Source: Ureibacillus endophyticus (GTDB lineage: Bacteria; Bacillota; Bacilli; Bacillales_A; Planococcaceae). From it: 64,000 nt of DNA. The notes beneath the pieces are model-generated. The model worked only from the letters and a program-made list of their open reading frames with translations. It was not told the DNA's origin and searched no databases. The stretch's first letter is position 1, and every line of letters starts with the position of its first letter. Positions 16,923 to 25,703 of this stretch are shown one piece after another. The stretch covers positions 51,454-115,453 of the forward strand of contig NZ_RBZN01000006.1 of NCBI RefSeq assembly GCF_003628435.1. The letters run 5' to 3'. The position numbers and the translations under genes were made by a program.

Positions 16923-17958
16923 ACCACTTTGCAATATGTTCTTCTATACACCCTAGCATTTGTTGAATAAAGAGGGTTTCCCCATTATCTAGTTTAACTT
17001 GACCGCTATAATAACCGACCATCTGATGTATTTCTGATTTGACCAGTTTTGCATTGGTTTCTGAAACTCGTTCAAAGAATGGGTGAAACGTTAATACCAC
17101 TTGATCAGTGAATTTCGTAGTAACATACCAAGGTTTCATTAGATTAGATCGATCATATGAGAAAATCACATCTTCGTGGATTTTGGTCATGTGCCCATTT
17201 ACGAATACCGCATTTTCTGTCATTCCTGTTCCATCTGTCCACTTTCCTCCAAAATTTAAACCAATCCGTTTATCACGATTTCGTTGGGAAGCCATGCCCC
17301 AGTTCCAAGTAACTTCTCTTGGCCAAACACCACGTCCGAAATCTAAAACTGTAAAACAGTCTTCAACGTTAAAATTAAATATTCGATTTCCAATTCTTAC
17401 AAAACCACTTGTTGGCAATGTATGGTGCTTTGCAGTAAATTGGAAAGTTTGACGATTCCACGGAATAACAACATTTAACGTATCGTCATCTTTTGGATGC
17501 TGAATAATTAGCTCCGTTTGTAGTGTTTCGTTATCGAAGTTATTAGAAGATATGTTTAAGAATGTTTGATTTTGATAATGGGTGATGTCTAATTTAACTT
17601 CATTATTTGAAAAACGTAAAGGCTCTAATACTTTCGTAGGCATTTTTAATTTACTACCAATCCCAAGTGGAATCGTAACGGTTTTTTCATAAAATCTTTG
17701 TGATTCGTATTCTAAAAAATAGATGGAGCAAAGAGCAGCATAATCAAAATGACAGACAGTAACTGAAAATAAAATTTCCTCACCATATACACACCAGTAA
17801 TTCCATTTTTTCTTTCTTAAGAAGTGTCCACTTAAATTACAATCAATAATTGGTTTTCGAGCATAACCAATTGCCTCAGGATTTAAGTTTCCCTTTTTGT
17901 CACATAGCATTGTAAAGTCCACAATTTCTTTTTCAGCGTGCTGTGTCAAAGCCAACAT
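16921..17958 (-). CDS. DUF2804 family protein
   Basis: 345 residues, soluble, rich in aromatic residues and beta-strand. It has the family's WPREVTWNWGMASQ and RIGLNFGGKWTDGTGMTENAVFVNG blocks (about residues 215-255). The DUF2804 function is not known to me; the fold resembles lipocalin-like/AttH-type beta proteins. The start is uncertain: GAGAGG directly abuts ATG 17958, while TTG 17949 would have a 9-base spacing. Monocistronic. Confidence 0.8.
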   Translation of the reverse strand: MLALTQHAEKEIVDFTMLCDKKGNLNPEAIGYARKPIIDCNLSGHFLRKKKWNYWCVYGEEILFSVTVCHFDYAALCSIYFLEYESQRFYEKTVTIPLGIGSKLKMPTKVLEPLRFSNNEVKLDITHYQNQTFLNISSNNFDNETLQTELIIQHPKDDDTLNVVIPWNRQTFQFTAKHHTLPTSGFVRIGNRIFNFNVEDCFTVLDFGRGVWPREVTWNWGMASQRNRDKRIGLNFGGKWTDGTGMTENAVFVNGHMTKIHEDVIFSYDRSNLMKPWYVTTKFTDQVVLTFHPFFERVSETNAKLVKSEIHQMVGYYSGQVKLDNGETLFIQQMLGCIEEHIAKW

Positions 17959-18191
17959 CCTCTCACTCTCATTCTATCTATTTTAAATTCCTCATCTATT
18001 TGAAAGTAAAATATGATAGTGCACTGACAAATATATCGTTTAATGGGTATTTGTAATAATTGTCTTATATTTAGATACCCGAATATTCATTAAATTCATT
18101 GTATCAAAAAATTAGTGCAATTGCTTATTTGTAATAAAGTTGACATGTTGATTAACAGATACTTCATAGGATAAATAAAGGAGGTCTAAAC

Positions 18192-18728
18192 ATTACAATC
18201 TATTATAATCGTGCCGCGGCTGTTCAGTATGCTCGTACGTGGTGGAATGGAAGAAATCCGAATTATCCTTCATTTTCAGATGATTGCACGAACTTTATTT
18301 CACAATGTTTGCGTGCAGGGGGAGCCCCAATGTCTGGATATCCCAATCGAGCTCGAGGCTGGTGGATTACAGATGGATGGAAAAGCGGTCGAAATGTAGG
18401 TGGATATTATTCCAATGAAACTTGGAGTTACAGCTGGACAGTATCGAATAGTTTGCGTTGGTATTTAGAGACTGCAAAGACGGGGCTTACTGCAAAACGT
18501 GTACAATCTGCTTCAGAGTTAGAAATAGGGGACGTTATTTTTTATGATTTTCAAGGAGACGGGCGCATTGATCATAGTACAATTGTAACGAGCATTGTAA
18601 ATGGAGTTCCCTATATTCATGCTCATACTGTTAATAGTGCAGATCGGCATTACGACTATACTAATTCATATGCTTATACCCCAAATACGAAATACTACTT
18701 TTTTAAAATAGATGATGTGTTCAACTGA
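18192..18728 (+). CDS. Amidase-domain (Amidase_6) protein with apparent ATT start
   Basis: 178 codons. The product YNRAAAVQYARTWWNGRNPNYPSFSDDCTNFISQCLRAGG carries the catalytic Cys of the Amidase_6/CHAP-like fold (DDCTNFISQCL), and DHSTIVTSI the His. No ATG, GTG or TTG precedes the conserved start of the domain in frame: upstream codons reach a stop at 18153. AAGGAGG at 18178-18184 has an ideal 7-base spacing to ATT 18192. The first usual start (TTG 18309) would remove the catalytic Cys. So ATT is either a genuine non-canonical start or a mutated ATG. No signal peptide is seen. Likely a cell-wall or spore amidase; its substrate is unknown. Confidence 0.75.
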   Translation: MTIYYNRAAAVQYARTWWNGRNPNYPSFSDDCTNFISQCLRAGGAPMSGYPNRARGWWITDGWKSGRNVGGYYSNETWSYSWTVSNSLRWYLETAKTGLTAKRVQSASELEIGDVIFYDFQGDGRIDHSTIVTSIVNGVPYIHAHTVNSADRHYDYTNSYAYTPNTKYYFFKIDDVFN

Positions 18729-18828
18729 AATGATAAGCAATATTTAAAATCAAAAATATTTGTGTTAAGGTTAAATTGAATATAACCAATACAATGAGTC
18801 TAGATTTTTTATAAGGAGAGACACAACA

Positions 18829-19431
18829 ATGCACGAACAATCGTTAACTGTAAGAGAAGCAATTATAGGAAGACGTTCTATTAAAAAATTTAATGGCCAA
18901 CCAGTAGACCGAGATGATTTAATGCGTATTATTGATGATGCGGTATGGGCACCGAACCATCAAAACAGAGAACCTTGGAGATTAGTAGTAGCGTGTGGTA
19001 AAGAAATTTTCCAATTATATAAGGTATTACGTGATATAACAATCCCAAAATGGAAAGAGCTTAGTGATGAAGCGTTAGATAAACAAATGCAAAAATTTAC
19101 GACAGTTGGGGCATTTGTTTTTGTTATTGTACCGGAAGATGTACGTCAAAAACAAAGACTAGAGGATTTTGCAGCAGCAAGTACATTTATTCAAAACATC
19201 CAACTTCTTGCATGGGATTATGGAATTGGTTCATGTTGGAAAACTCCGGATTATTTAGATTCTCCTGTTTTCCGTAATGCAATTGGTGCAAAACCTGGTG
19301 AGCGAATTATTTCTATGCTTCAATTAGGCTATTTTGACGAGCTTCCAAAAGCGGTAGAACGTAAGAAAGCGAAAGAAATTGTGACGATTTTTGGACAATT
19401 TAATGAAGAAGAAGAAAAAGAGATAGAGTAA
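18829..19431 (+). CDS. Nitroreductase-family flavoprotein
   Basis: 200 residues of the FMN-dependent nitroreductase fold. The N-terminal RRSIKKFNGQPV block binds FMN phosphate, WAPNHQNREPWRLVV is the second FMN contact, and GIGSCWKTPDYLDSP and GERIISMLQLGY are the usual late motifs. It probably reduces nitro compounds or quinones with NAD(P)H. Good GGAGAG ribosome site. Monocistronic. Confidence 0.9.
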   Translation: MHEQSLTVREAIIGRRSIKKFNGQPVDRDDLMRIIDDAVWAPNHQNREPWRLVVACGKEIFQLYKVLRDITIPKWKELSDEALDKQMQKFTTVGAFVFVIVPEDVRQKQRLEDFAAASTFIQNIQLLAWDYGIGSCWKTPDYLDSPVFRNAIGAKPGERIISMLQLGYFDELPKAVERKKAKEIVTIFGQFNEEEEKEIE

Positions 19432-19602
19432 ATCACCCTAGAACATTATCTTTTATATAACATTATTGATTAGGACTATCTTTGTAATAACATAGATAGT
19501 CTAAAAAGTTACTCGCTAATTCTTTATCCTATACTTAATAATTTAGCAAACCTTTTCTAAAAGCTTAATTCAAGGAAATGAATTGAGAATCGGTATAAAA
19601 TT

Positions 19603-19638
19603 AAACGCAAGGATGTTTTTATATCTTTGCGTTTTTTT
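19603..19638 (+). terminator. Terminator just upstream of the MMPL gene
   Basis: AAACGCAAgGAT...ATCtTTGCGTTTTTTT, with a seven-base T-run. It lies 33 bases before the MMPL start and 170 bases after the nitroreductase, so it could either end the nitroreductase message or act as an attenuator in an MMPL leader (19432-19670). Confidence 0.8.
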
Positions 19639-19670
19639 ATTTTCACAAAAGAGAAAGAAGGGATAAAACA

Positions 19671-21881
19671 TTGTCAAAACACCTAATGGAGAAGTTGGGA
19701 AATTTAGTTGGGAATAAATATTCTCGATGGGTAACCCTAATAGTGTGGATTTTAATAGTTGGAATATTATCAATGTCATTCCCACAAATCAACAGTGTTG
19801 ATAACTATAGTGGTAGTGATTTACCTGAAGATGTAATGAGTGAACAAGCAAATGCTTTTATAGAAGAACAATTTCCATCAGATTCAGGGTTACCTTTGCT
19901 GATTGTATGGTATAAAGAGGCCGGGTTAGGGATTGAGGACATACAAGGAATTCAGAAACTCTATAAAGAGTTAGCAAATAATCCATTAGAAGGGCAAACC
20001 ACTCTTCCGCCATTTGGGGATCTCCCACCGGAAGCTCTATTTGCCAGCGTTTCTGAAAATGGCTCATCAATTGTAACGCCAGTATTCTTCGAAGAAACGT
20101 TAGATGCAGAAGTTGTAAAAGAAAACTTTGCAAAGATTAAAGAAATTACTGAAGAGGCAATTGGTGAAAATCCATATGATACGAATTTAGAAGATGATGT
20201 TTTACATGCACGCTTCTCAGGTCCAGCAGGGATTTCAGTAGATGCAACAGACCTGTTTATGCAAGCAGACGTTAAACTTTTAATTGCAACGGTTATTTTA
20301 ATTTTAGTCTTATTAATTGTCATTTACCGTTCACCTATATTAGCTATCACACCAATCATTGTAGTTGGTATCGCTTATGGTGCAATTAGTCCATTATTAG
20401 GCTGGTTCGCTGAAAATGGATGGATTAATAAAGATGCACAAGCAGCATCGATTATGACCGTATTATTATTTGGTGCTGGAACGGACTATTGTTTATTTTT
20501 AATTACAAGATATCGAGATAAATTATTAGAAGTAGAGAATAAATATTTAGCGCTTAGCCTTGCAATGAAAGAGTCAGGTGGAGCGATTTTAATGAGTGCT
20601 TTAACTGTATTCATTGGATTAGCAACATTAGGCTTAGCAGACTTCGGAGCATTTGAACGTTTTGCTGTACCATTTAGTTTTGCTATCTTTATCATGGGAA
20701 TTGCAGCTTTAACGGTTTTACCAGCAATTTTAGCTCTTATGGGTCGTGCAGCATTCTTCCCGTTTGTTCCTCGTACGGAAGAAATGGAACGTAAGAGAGC
20801 AGAAAAGAAAAATAAACCATTTAAAGAACCAAAACCAAAGCATCCAATCATGTCTAAAATCGGCACATTTGTAACGAATAAACCATGGTTAGTTATTATT
20901 GTGACGTTGGTGGTTCTTGGCGGATTAGCTCCAACATCAACGCAAATTAAATATAATTATGATTTATTATCTTCTTTCCCTGAGGATATGCCTTCGCGTG
21001 AAGGGTTTGATATTATTGCAGAAAACTTCACTCCAGGTGAATTGGCACCAGTGAAAATTCTTGTAGATACAAAGGGTGAAGAGATTAATTTAACTAGTCA
21101 AATAGAGTCGCTTTCATACATTGATTTAGTTAATGAACCTGTAACAAGTGAAAAAGACTCAAACATTCAGTATTATGAAGCTGATTTAAATGTTAACCCA
21201 TATTCAAACGAAGCGATGGATTTAATTCCTACATTAAAAGAAGATATGAAAACAATGCTTACAGATGCTGGTGTTGAAAATGCTGACGAAAGTTACTGGA
21301 TTGGTGGAGAAACAAGCTCACAAGTTGACAAAAAGACTGTACAAGAACGAGATGAATCGATTATTCAACCTGTAATGGTAGTTATTATTGCACTTTTATT
21401 ACTGGTTTACTTACGTTCTATAGCAGCAACTATTTACTTAGTAGGAACTGTTTTAATCTCATTCTTTGCAGCATTAGGATTAGGATGGTTAGTATTAACG
21501 AACTTCTTTGGAGCAGAATCCATTGCAAGTGCACTTCCTTTGTATTCATTCGTGTTCTTAATAGCACTTGGGGAAGATTACAATATCTTTATGATCTCAG
21601 AAGTGTGGAATAATCGAAAAACACAAAGTATAAAAGAGGCAGTGAAAAATGGGGTAACACAAACTGGTTCTGTAATTACCTCTGCAGGGTTAATTTTAGC
21701 AGGTACATTTGCAGTATTAGCTACATTACCAATTCAATTGCTTGTTCAGTTTGGTGTTATTACTGCATTAGGTGTATTAATTGATACATTTATTGTTCGT
21801 CCATTACTTGTTCCAGCTATTACGGTTGTATTAGGTCGCTATGCATTCTGGCCAGGTAAGTTGTTTAAGAAAGAAGATTAA
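19671..21881 (+). CDS. MMPL/RND-family membrane transporter (YdfJ-like)
   Basis: 736 residues with two repeated halves. Each half has one helix, an extracellular domain and a cluster of five helices. The proton-relay type motifs are GAGTDYCLFLITRYRD in half 1 and ALGEDYNIFMISEVWNNR in half 2. A Lys/Pro-rich cytoplasmic linker (about 370-400) joins the halves. Family members export lipids, siderophores or drugs; this one's cargo is unknown. The TTG start at 19671 is supported by AAGAAGGGA seven bases upstream. Its own terminator follows. Confidence 0.9.
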   Translation: MSKHLMEKLGNLVGNKYSRWVTLIVWILIVGILSMSFPQINSVDNYSGSDLPEDVMSEQANAFIEEQFPSDSGLPLLIVWYKEAGLGIEDIQGIQKLYKELANNPLEGQTTLPPFGDLPPEALFASVSENGSSIVTPVFFEETLDAEVVKENFAKIKEITEEAIGENPYDTNLEDDVLHARFSGPAGISVDATDLFMQADVKLLIATVILILVLLIVIYRSPILAITPIIVVGIAYGAISPLLGWFAENGWINKDAQAASIMTVLLFGAGTDYCLFLITRYRDKLLEVENKYLALSLAMKESGGAILMSALTVFIGLATLGLADFGAFERFAVPFSFAIFIMGIAALTVLPAILALMGRAAFFPFVPRTEEMERKRAEKKNKPFKEPKPKHPIMSKIGTFVTNKPWLVIIVTLVVLGGLAPTSTQIKYNYDLLSSFPEDMPSREGFDIIAENFTPGELAPVKILVDTKGEEINLTSQIESLSYIDLVNEPVTSEKDSNIQYYEADLNVNPYSNEAMDLIPTLKEDMKTMLTDAGVENADESYWIGGETSSQVDKKTVQERDESIIQPVMVVIIALLLLVYLRSIAATIYLVGTVLISFFAALGLGWLVLTNFFGAESIASALPLYSFVFLIALGEDYNIFMISEVWNNRKTQSIKEAVKNGVTQTGSVITSAGLILAGTFAVLATLPIQLLVQFGVITALGVLIDTFIVRPLLVPAITVVLGRYAFWPGKLFKKED

Positions 21882-21889
21882 TTTAGAAG

Positions 21890-21928
21890 AAAAGCTTATT
21901 CTCATGTAAAAGTGAGATAAGCTTTTTG
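21890..21928 (+). terminator. Terminator of the MMPL gene
   Basis: AAAGCTTATTCTCA / TGAGATAAGCTTTTT stem with one mismatch and a T-run. Confidence 0.85.
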
Positions 21929-22032
21929 GTTATTAACTGACTATTTTTTGTGCTTACATTAAATAGGGTGGTTATACTTAGTTATAGATTAACCGACAAT
22001 GACGCTAACAATAAGAAAGTGGGAGAGTTTTA

Positions 22033-22584
22033 ATGACGATCATTGAAAAGGCTATTAATTTTGCGGCAAAAGCTCATGATGGACAAATGAGAAAATCGAC
22101 AAGTATTCCATACATTACACATCCATTTGCAGTAGGGATGCTTTTACAACAGCTGAACTGTTCAAATGATGTAATCGCTGCTGGAATTTTACATGACACC
22201 ATTGAGGATACAGACGCTACCTATGAACAACTTGTGCAAGAGTTTGGTGAAAAGATTGCAAAACTTGTTCTAGCAGCATCTGAACATGATAAAAGTCTCC
22301 CATGGGAAGAGCGGAAACAACAAACAATTGATTCCTTAAAAAATGCTTCTTTAGAAGAAATTCAAATTATCATAGCAGATAAATTACATAATTTACGAAC
22401 TATTCGTGAGGAGCTTGTAAGTCAAGGGGATGTTGTGTGGTCTAGATTTAATCGAGGAAAAGAACAACAACAATGGTATTACAGTAGTATTGTGAAAGCT
22501 GTTTTACCGCATAAAGGAAAGTATAAATTAATCCAGCAACTTGAAGAAGAAGTAATAGCTGTATTTGGAAAAGTTCAAGCATAA
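22033..22584 (+). CDS. Small HD-domain phosphohydrolase (RelA/SpoT hydrolase-like)
   Basis: 183 residues containing only the HD hydrolase module. Metal ligands are in ITHPFAVGMLL, GILHDTIEDTDATYEQL (HD plus the adjacent ED) and IIIADKLHNLRTI. The layout matches the hydrolase half of RelA/SpoT and the stand-alone Mesh1-type enzymes, so (p)ppGpp or a related nucleotide is a possible substrate. The synthetase, TGS and ACT domains are absent. GGGAGAG ribosome site; monocistronic. Substrate specificity is inferred. Confidence 0.85.
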   Translation: MTIIEKAINFAAKAHDGQMRKSTSIPYITHPFAVGMLLQQLNCSNDVIAAGILHDTIEDTDATYEQLVQEFGEKIAKLVLAASEHDKSLPWEERKQQTIDSLKNASLEEIQIIIADKLHNLRTIREELVSQGDVVWSRFNRGKEQQQWYYSSIVKAVLPHKGKYKLIQQLEEEVIAVFGKVQA

Positions 22585-22601
22585 GAAACGCTGAAAAAAG
22601 T

Positions 22602-22636
22602 TAAAGCACTCATGGAATCACGAGTGCTTATTTTAT
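22602..22636 (+). terminator. Terminator of the HD-domain gene
   Basis: AAGCACTC / GAGTGCTT hairpin followed by ATTTTAT. Confidence 0.75.
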
Positions 22637-22655
22637 ATCGCTTATGTGCTTTATA

Positions 22656-23279
22656 TTATTTTTGACTGAAAGCAATTTTTAACCCGATTAATGTAAATAG
22701 ACTTCCTTGAATAATATTAATCTTTTTAGATAATGAAGTATTTTTTCGTAAATAGTTTCCAACTTGCCCTGCAAAAATACTGATGACTGTGAAAATCACC
22801 AAAGTTTGAATTAAAAATAAAACTCCGTAGATAAGCATTTGCAAGGATACACTTCCACTTTCATAGTTAATAAACTGTGGGAAGAAAGCCAAGAAAAATA
22901 AAGAAACTTTTGGGTTTAGTAGGTTCATTATAACCCCTTTTTTGTATAAAGATTTGTGGTCTAAAGTGTCATCACTGTTAATATTAAAACTTGAACTTTT
23001 TTCTTTAAAGGACTTATATGCTAAATATAACAAGTAAGCCGCTCCTGCATATTTTACGATAGTAAAAGCAAAAGCTGATTGATAAATGATGGCTGAAATT
23101 CCGATTGTTGCAGCTGTAATATGACCTAATAATCCTGTGCAAAGGCCTAATGTAGTATAAATACCAGCACTTTTTCCTTTAGCAATACTTTGTGCTAAAG
23201 TGAATAAATTATCTGGCCCCGGCATTATGGTAAGGACGATTGCCGCACCTAAAAAAGATAAAACGGTTAGAAAATCCAC
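22656..23279 (-). CDS. LysE/RhtB-family amino-acid exporter
   Basis: 207 residues, six predicted helices. The family signature IMPGPDNLFTLAQSIAKGKSAGIYTTLGLCTGLLGH lies in the first 55 residues and NLLNPKVSLFFLAFFPQF near residue 120. Such proteins export homoserine, threonine, lysine or related compounds in exchange for protons. No regulator is adjacent, so the substrate is open. AAAGGAGG lies before the ATG. Confidence 0.9.
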   Translation of the reverse strand: MDFLTVLSFLGAAIVLTIMPGPDNLFTLAQSIAKGKSAGIYTTLGLCTGLLGHITAATIGISAIIYQSAFAFTIVKYAGAAYLLYLAYKSFKEKSSSFNINSDDTLDHKSLYKKGVIMNLLNPKVSLFFLAFFPQFINYESGSVSLQMLIYGVLFLIQTLVIFTVISIFAGQVGNYLRKNTSLSKKINIIQGSLFTLIGLKIAFSQK

Positions 23280-23592
23280 GATTATGCCTCCTTTTTTTAT
23301 TTCAACTAACTTTATACCATTAATATTTTTAATAGTTGGATTAGCTTTATTTCAAACTCTCCAAAACAATTATAATTTCTATATTATCAAATATTAGTAG
23401 AACTATTTAAAATGATAAGCGTTTTTTATCAATACCTTACAAAATTCGATATATAAATAAAAAATATAGAAATATTTCCCGAGAAATGTTTAATTTTGCG
23501 ATAAATATCGAAAAACATATTTCGAAAATTTAGTGCTCTGAACTCCTGTGATATGGTAGAATTTTCAAGATAACTGGGTAGAGGAGATGAAT
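23280..23592. other. Intergenic stretch with one Noc-type site
   Basis: Divergent promoters of the LysE and lipoprotein genes must lie here. Apart from the Noc-like site at 23474-23487, nothing recognisable is seen. Confidence 0.5.
23474..23487. promoter_or_regulatory. Noc-type nucleoid occlusion site
   Basis: ATTTCCCGAGAAAT, one base from the B. subtilis Noc consensus ATTTCCCGGGAAAT. An identical 14-mer occurs at 34595-34608. Confidence 0.6.
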
Positions 23593-24363
23593 ATGAAGGC
23601 TAAGGTATTCATAATGGTTCTGCTTATTGTTCTGTTTCTAGCGGGATGTGATTCAGAAGAGGAAGTGGATCGTAAAGTACAGGATTATATAAAAGAGACA
23701 TATGGTTTTGAAGTGGACATTACTTATCGAGAATCCCTTAATGAAGGAAATATGGGAGACAGAATATACCAAGTACAACGCACGGATGATCCCAAAGTAG
23801 AATTTACAGTAGACCTTATGGGAATGTTGGATACAGAAATTGTGGGTGATAACTATATAATCCAGGAGAAAGCTTTTTTATTAGGTGAAAACTTCTTAAA
23901 GAAATATGGCAAGGAAGTACCAAAATTAAATATCTCTAATGTAGTATTTAGGAAAAGTAGTGGTCTCAATATTGAAGCAAACTATAATTCAACAATTTCC
24001 ACCTTTAAAGAGGAAACAATACAACCATTAATGGAGTTTATTAACTTATTAAATCGTTATAAGGAATCCGAAAAAATTGAAGAGAACTTTGATGTGTTCT
24101 ATGAAAATGGCGAATGTAGTGAAGGGTATCGGTTGTATTTAAAAGGCGATAATTTGGATAAAGACAAAATATTTGAATTGATTCAGCTTTTAAATAGTTA
24201 TCCTTCTCTAACTTTCCAAGATATTGTAGTCTCAAATTTAGAAGATGATGAAAGAATACTATTTGATGATATTAAATTAATTAAAAGCATGACAGAAATC
24301 GAAAAGGTATATTCTGGTGAAAATGGATCGTTAGGGAGAGTAATGTCAAACAAAGGGGAATAA
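23593..24363 (+). CDS. Lipoprotein of unknown function
   Basis: 256 residues. A lipoprotein signal peptide (MKAKVFIMVLLIVLFLAGC, lipobox LAGC) is followed by an acidic soluble domain with no recognised motif. The frame also contains ATG 23587, but GAGGAG directly abuts that codon; ATG 23593 has the right spacing. The next gene begins one base after its stop, so lipoprotein, HEAT-like and NUDIX genes form one run. Function unknown. Confidence 0.8.
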   Translation: MKAKVFIMVLLIVLFLAGCDSEEEVDRKVQDYIKETYGFEVDITYRESLNEGNMGDRIYQVQRTDDPKVEFTVDLMGMLDTEIVGDNYIIQEKAFLLGENFLKKYGKEVPKLNISNVVFRKSSGLNIEANYNSTISTFKEETIQPLMEFINLLNRYKESEKIEENFDVFYENGECSEGYRLYLKGDNLDKDKIFELIQLLNSYPSLTFQDIVVSNLEDDERILFDDIKLIKSMTEIEKVYSGENGSLGRVMSNKGE

Positions 24364-24364
24364 T

Positions 24365-24991
24365 ATGACAATATTGAACAGATTAGCCTCACAATTAGAT
24401 AGAAGAGATGAAGAACCGAATATTGAATTAGCGCAAGAACTTGTAAGTGAAAACAATATCGTTGGAATCCATGAAATTATTCAAAATCTATCGAGCAAGG
24501 ATAAAAAGATAAAACAAGATTGTATCAAAGTAGCTTATGAAATCGGCAAATTAAAACCCGAACTAATTAGTGAATATGCTCTAACCTTTATTACACTATT
24601 AAAAAGCTCGAACAATCGATTAGTTTGGGGCTCGATGCAAGTATTAGCAACAATTGCAAAAGAAGTGCCAGAGATTTTAATGGAACACCTTCATTCGATA
24701 AAACTGGCTATAAAAAATGGTTCCGTTATTACTGTTGATAAAGGCATTCTAACTCTTGCTAAGTTAGCTTCAGTAAATAATGAAAACAACGAAAAAATCT
24801 TTCCATTTTTAATGGAGCACTTAAAAACTTGCCGAACAAAGGAAATCCCACAACATGCTGAGAGTACGTTGATAGCGGTAACAGAACTCAACAAGGCAGA
24901 ATTTCTTGCTATACTACAAGAACGAGAACCGTACTTAACAAAACCACAGCATAAAAGGGTAACGACAATAATAAATCAATTAACATCATAG
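24365..24991 (+). CDS. HEAT-repeat-like helical protein
   Basis: 208 residues, almost entirely helical, with repeating pairs of amphipathic helices such as LLKSSNNRLVWGSMQVLATIAKEVPEILMEHL, typical of HEAT/ARM folds that bind other proteins. There is no catalytic motif. AAAGGGG precedes the ATG. It is tightly linked to the lipoprotein gene before it and lies 11 bases before the NUDIX gene. Role not predictable. Confidence 0.75.
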   Translation: MTILNRLASQLDRRDEEPNIELAQELVSENNIVGIHEIIQNLSSKDKKIKQDCIKVAYEIGKLKPELISEYALTFITLLKSSNNRLVWGSMQVLATIAKEVPEILMEHLHSIKLAIKNGSVITVDKGILTLAKLASVNNENNEKIFPFLMEHLKTCRTKEIPQHAESTLIAVTELNKAEFLAILQEREPYLTKPQHKRVTTIINQLTS

Positions 24992-25001
24992 GAGTTACAA
25001 A

Positions 25002-25568
25002 ATGAATATTAGACAACAAATTAAACAATATAAACCATTTAACGCACAAGAAACAAAAGATCAAGAAATGCTATTAAGATATATGGATACATTTGATAAT
25101 CTATTAACTCGTGAAAATGAATTTGCACACTTTACTGCATCAGCTTGGCTTGTTAATGAGGATTTTTCAAAAGTGTTAATGGTATATCATAATATTTATC
25201 AATCTTGGTCTTGGGTTGGTGGACATGCAGATGGGGATTCGGATTTACTTCATGTTGCATTGAAAGAAGCAAAAGAAGAAACAGGACTATCTAATATAAA
25301 TCCTGTCATGGAAGACATCTACTCTATAGAGATTTTAGGTGTACCTGCTCATGAGAAAAAGGGAAAACACGTATCAACTCATGTTCATTTAAATGTTACT
25401 TACCTATTACAAGCAAGTGAAAATCAATCGATACAAATTAAAGCTGATGAAAATAGTGATATTGGCTGGTTTGGACTAAATGATGCTATTGAAGCAAGTA
25501 CTGAACCAGAAATGAAAGTAGTTTATAAAAAATTAAATGACAAGTTGAAAGAAATTCAAATAGGATAA
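25002..25568 (+). CDS. NUDIX hydrolase
   Basis: 188 residues. The Nudix box is readable as GGHADGDSDLLHVALKEAKEETGL, in which the catalytic EAKEETG helix is intact. The N-terminal extension of about 55 residues precedes the fold. HVHLNVTYLL and ADENSDIGWFGLNDA are usual core strands. It hydrolyses a nucleoside-diphosphate-linked compound that cannot be identified. Last gene of a likely three-gene run, with a terminator after it. Confidence 0.88.
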   Translation: MNIRQQIKQYKPFNAQETKDQEMLLRYMDTFDNLLTRENEFAHFTASAWLVNEDFSKVLMVYHNIYQSWSWVGGHADGDSDLLHVALKEAKEETGLSNINPVMEDIYSIEILGVPAHEKKGKHVSTHVHLNVTYLLQASENQSIQIKADENSDIGWFGLNDAIEASTEPEMKVVYKKLNDKLKEIQIG

Positions 25569-25573
25569 TTTAC

Positions 25574-25609
25574 TTTGAGGTATCTAAAAGGTACCTCTTT
25601 AATTTTTTC
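25574..25609 (+). terminator. Terminator of the NUDIX run
   Basis: GAGGTATC...GGTACCTC hairpin followed by TTTAATTTTTT. Confidence 0.8.
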
Positions 25610-25703
25610 AGACTTAGGACCCCTTCATTTAAATGAAAATTAGTCTATCATATAAATTGATAGAATATTTACATATTTTTGGTGGGACAAAGGGGGATAA
25701 TTC

